Source of the DNA: JAMLIN01 sp964509685
GTDB taxonomy: Bacteria; Pseudomonadota; Gammaproteobacteria; Burkholderiales; Burkholderiaceae_E
Length of the DNA stretch: 64,000 nucleotides
Direction: 5' to 3'
NCBI GenBank assembly: GCA_964509685.1
Contig: CAZDYQ010000005.1
Location: 1-64,000 of the forward strand
Shown: one piece after another, positions 61,641-64,000 of the stretch
How the letters are laid out: every line of letters starts with the position of its first letter
Numbering within the stretch: the stretch's first letter is position 1
Notes under the pieces: model-generated
The model's database searches: none
What the model saw: only the letters and a program-made list of their open reading frames with translations
Told to the model about the DNA's origin: nothing
Program-made: the position numbers and the translations under genes

Positions 61641-62993
61641 TCAGACTACGCCCTGCTGGAGCATGGCGTCGGCGACCCGCCGGAATCCCGCGATGTTGGC
61701 CCCGAGGACGAGGTTCCCCGGCTGGCCGAACTCGATCGCGGTCTCGCTGCAGCGACGATAGATGTCGTGCATGATGTCCTGCAGGCGGCGATCCACCTGC
61801 TCGAAGTCCCACTGCTGCATGCTGGCGTTCTGCGCCATCTCGAGCTGGCTGGTCGCGACCCCGCCGGCATTGGCGGCCTTGCCCGGGCCGTACAGGATCC
61901 GCTCGCGCACGAACAGCTCGACCGCCGCTGGCGTCGAGGGCATGTTGGCGCCCTCGCTCACGCACAGGCAGCCGTTGGCGAGCAGCTGCCGGGCATCGGC
62001 CTCCGTGAGCTCGTTCTGCGTCGCGCAGGGGAACGCCACCTGGCCCGGGAAGCGCCAGACCGCGTGGCCGTCCTCGGGATAGGCATCGATCGGAACGAAT
62101 TCCGCCTTGGGGAACTCGTTCAGGTACTCGCGCAGCGAGACGCGCTGCATCTCCTTCAGGCGCTTGAGCGCATCGAGGTCGATGCCGTGCGGATCGTAGA
62201 TGGTGCCGGTCGAGTCGGAACAGGTGACCGGTCGCGCGCCCAGCTGGTAGAGCTTCTCGATGGTGTAGATCGCCACGTTGCCGGCGCCCGAGACGAGGCA
62301 GGTCTTGCCCTCGATCGTGTCGCCCCGGCCCTCGAGCATGTTCTGCGCGAAGTACACGCAGCCGTAGCCCGTGGCCTCGCGCCGGCCGTAGGAGCCGCCC
62401 CAGAGGAGGCCCTTGCCGGTCAGCACGCCGTCGTAGCGCCGGGTCAGGCGCTTGTACTGCCCGAACAGGTAGCCGATCTCGCGCGCACCCACGCCGATGT
62501 CGCCGGCGGGCACGTCGATCGTCGGGCCGATGTGGCGGTAGAGCTCGGTCATGAACGACTGGCAGAAGCGCATGATCTCCTGGTCGGACCGGCCCTTCGG
62601 ATCGAAGTTCGCGCCGCCCTTGGCGCCGCCGATGGGCAGGCCGGTGAGCGCGTTCTTGAAGATCTGCTCGAAGCCCAGGAACTTGATGATCCCGGCGTTC
62701 ACCGACCCGTGGAAGCGCAGCCCGCCCTTGTAGGGCCCGAGCGCGGAATTGAACTCCACCCGGTAGCCCTTGTTGACGCGCACCTGGCCCTGGTCGTCGA
62801 CCCAGGGGACGCGGAAGAGGATCTGGCGCTCGGGCTCGACGATGCGTTCGATGATCGCGGCCTGCCGGTAGCGCTGGTCCGCCTCGAGCAGGGGCTCCAG
62901 CGATTCGAGGACTTCCTCGACCGCCTGGTAGAACAGCGCCTGTGCCGGGCTCGACCGGGCGAGATCGGCAATCGTCCTATGGATATAAGACAT
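61641..62993 (-). CDS. gdhA: NADP-dependent glutamate dehydrogenase
   Basis: A 450-aa hexameric-type glutamate dehydrogenase. The substrate site is LGPYKGGLRFHGSVN (residues 85-99) and PIGGAKGGANFDPKGR (120-135) with catalytic Lys125, and Asp165 in PAGDIGVGAREIGY. The dinucleotide-binding domain has SGAGNVAIYTIEKL. Length and motifs fit the anabolic NADPH enzyme that fixes ammonium onto 2-oxoglutarate. It precedes rnk and the liv operon on the same strand. The 221-nt leader upstream holds at least two hairpins. Confidence 0.95.
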   Translation of the reverse strand: MSYIHRTIADLARSSPAQALFYQAVEEVLESLEPLLEADQRYRQAAIIERIVEPERQILFRVPWVDDQGQVRVNKGYRVEFNSALGPYKGGLRFHGSVNAGIIKFLGFEQIFKNALTGLPIGGAKGGANFDPKGRSDQEIMRFCQSFMTELYRHIGPTIDVPAGDIGVGAREIGYLFGQYKRLTRRYDGVLTGKGLLWGGSYGRREATGYGCVYFAQNMLEGRGDTIEGKTCLVSGAGNVAIYTIEKLYQLGARPVTCSDSTGTIYDPHGIDLDALKRLKEMQRVSLREYLNEFPKAEFVPIDAYPEDGHAVWRFPGQVAFPCATQNELTEADARQLLANGCLCVSEGANMPSTPAAVELFVRERILYGPGKAANAGGVATSQLEMAQNASMQQWDFEQVDRRLQDIMHDIYRRCSETAIEFGQPGNLVLGANIAGFRRVADAMLQQGVV

Positions 62994-63069
62994 GGAGCAG
63001 TGCCTCGAATTGCGAGTAAGCGCCTTGATCGGCGAACAAGTCGAAAATTCAGCGACCGCCGGCCCGGCT

Positions 63070-63093
63070 GCCCCCGGTCGTGCGTCCGGGGGC
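63070..63093. other. Hairpin in the gdhA upstream region
   Basis: GCCCCCGG and CCGGGGGC pair over 8 bp with an 8-nt loop, inside the 221-nt gap between pncC and gdhA. A second weaker stem lies at about 63133-63155. They could be the pncC terminator or part of a structured gdhA leader; no known riboswitch consensus is seen. Confidence 0.45.
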
Positions 63094-63214
63094 GACCAGA
63101 ACCGAATCAGTCGAATGGCCCTTCAGGGGTCCCTGCGACGGCCTGCCGGCCGCAGCTAGCCCTCCGGCTCGCGGTTCGATGCCGGGCCGAAACGGACAAA
63201 AGGCGACAATTTTA

Positions 63215-63748
63215 TCATGGTGTCCCCCCCTGAGCCTTGGCGGCCTCCTCCAGCAGCGCCAGGGCGGCCTCGGTGAATCGCCACATGTTGTCCTCCCTGT
63301 CCGCGCATCCCGTGCGAACCGTCCGCGCCAGCCGCACCGGCCCGTCGACCGCGATTACGCTGGTCCCCGGCGGATGCCCGCCGCGTCCCCCCGTCGGCCC
63401 CGCGATCCCGAGCTCGGCCAGGCCCCAGTCGGCGCCCAGCCGGCGCCGGGCGAACTCGGCGAAGCGCGCCGCCATCGGCTCGGTGAGCGGCTCCAGCCCG
63501 GCGACATCCTCGGCCCGGATGCCCAGGATCTCGCGCCGCGACTGCGCAGTGTAGACGACGCCACCCCCCAGGAACCAGGCCGAGGCGCCCGGCACGGCGA
63601 GGAGGGAGGCGCTCAGCAAGCCGCCGGTGGACGACTCGGCCACGGCGACCGTCTGGCCGGCCGTGCGCAGCAATCGCGCGACGGTCGCGCCGAGCTCGCC
63701 CAGCGACGGCCTGGCGACGTTCCCGCCCGGGGGGTCGTTCCGGTCCAT
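63215..63748 (-). CDS. pncC: Nicotinamide-nucleotide amidohydrolase (CinA C-terminal family)
   Basis: A 177-aa stand-alone CinA C-terminal domain: TVAVAESSTGGLLSASLLAV, AWFLGGGVVYTAQSRREILG, AELGIAGPTGGRGGHPPGT. PncC hydrolyses nicotinamide mononucleotide to nicotinate mononucleotide in NAD salvage. GAGG lies 7 nt before the ATG. It follows the partial gene at the window end by 8 nt, so the two are co-transcribed. Confidence 0.92.
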   Translation of the reverse strand: MDRNDPPGGNVARPSLGELGATVARLLRTAGQTVAVAESSTGGLLSASLLAVPGASAWFLGGGVVYTAQSRREILGIRAEDVAGLEPLTEPMAARFAEFARRRLGADWGLAELGIAGPTGGRGGHPPGTSVIAVDGPVRLARTVRTGCADREDNMWRFTEAALALLEEAAKAQGGTP

Positions 63749-63756
63749 GGTCGACC

Positions 63757-64000
63757 TCAGGCCGGCGCCATGCGCAAGGCGATGCGCGAAAGGTCGGCCA
63801 CGGTGGCCTCGATCGCCTGCACGGTGGCGTCGAAGAGCGCCCCCTCGCTGGCCTCGAGTATCTCCTCGAGGCGTTCCGCGAGCCGCTCGAGCGGCCGCTG
63901 CGCGATCGTCATCAGCGCGAGGGCGGCGGTAGCCCCCGCGATCGCTTCGCGGTCCGCCCGGGGCAGGCTGGCGGCCGGCGCGCCGGCAGTCCCCTCGCCG
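63757..64000 (-). CDS. Partial gene, C-terminal 80 residues
   Basis: An open frame runs in from the right edge and stops at TGA 63757-63759, giving about 80 residues that include RPLERLAERLEEILEASEGA and end SRIALRMAPA. The stretch is helical and charged, without a membrane segment. It lies 8 nt before pncC, so the two probably form an operon. The start and the family are outside the window. It does not look like PgpA, the usual neighbour of CinA-type genes, whose end is hydrophobic. Confidence 0.5.
   Translation of the reverse strand, partial: GEGTAGAPAASLPRADREAIAGATAALALMTIAQRPLERLAERLEEILEASEGALFDATVQAIEATVADLSRIALRMAPA

Overview
The window is a dense, very GC-rich (about 70% by eye) bacterial chromosome segment. 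It holds about 61 protein genes, most on the minus strand in tight operons with 4-nt start/stop overlaps. No rRNA, tRNA, insertion sequence, prophage or CRISPR array was seen. The gene order fmdB, DUF502, aspS, nudB, endonuclease/phosphatase, clsB, the symporter plus DUF4212 pair, the Rnk, Liv and GdhA genes, and the betaproteobacterial style of the beta-oxidation operon all suggest a betaproteobacterium of Burkholderiales type. The species cannot be read from the sequence.

Layout. 1-3.5 kb: the end of a polysaccharide glycosyltransferase cluster (two GT4 enzymes and an Alg14/Alg13-like PssD/PssE pair). 3.6-4.9 kb: an atypical SDR and YaeQ. 5-12.5 kb: a TetR-headed fatty-acid beta-oxidation operon (TetR, acyl-CoA dehydrogenase, DUF2147, bifunctional hydroxyacyl-CoA dehydrogenase/enoyl-CoA hydratase, thiolase, enoyl-CoA hydratase) with a promoter and a perfect 25-bp operator. 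12.5-16.6 kb: a degenerate CpsB-like PHP protein, a second acyl-CoA dehydrogenase, a DUF429 protein and a lipoprotein. 16.7-26.3 kb: a housekeeping and envelope operon, fmdB-DUF502-aspS-nudB-EEP-clsB-AsmA. 26.4-31.2 kb: DUF1415, DUF486, DUF488, carbonic anhydrase, a 2OG-Fe dioxygenase, a ClpP-like protease, a membrane protein and CsbD.

31.2-40.9 kb: a single-chain biotin-dependent acyl-CoA carboxylase at the end of a peptide-type ABC transporter operon, divergent from a GntR/FCD regulator with a palindromic operator. 41-44.6 kb: a chemoreceptor, GST, QueH and a His-rich periplasmic protein. 44.8-50 kb: a six-gene operon (GNAT, MDR reductase, hotdog protein, MgtC-like, HxD/H oxygenase-like protein, rhodanese) behind a 21-bp dyad. 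50-55.5 kb: a small membrane protein, enoyl-CoA hydratase, nitrilase-family amidase, a YggT-like protein, an SSS symporter carrying an EF-hand loop with its DUF4212 partner, and an unknown protein. 55.6-64 kb: an EamA transporter, the livKHMGF branched-chain amino-acid importer with a sigma70-type promoter, Rnk, glutamate dehydrogenase, PncC and one gene cut by the window edge.

Together the genes suggest a heterotroph that feeds on acyl-CoA-generating substrates, amino acids, peptides and organic acids. The least explained parts are the carboxylase/ABC operon, the 44.8-50 kb operon, the metal-ligand-depleted PHP protein and the EF-hand symporter. No single block is clearly an undescribed defence or mobile system.
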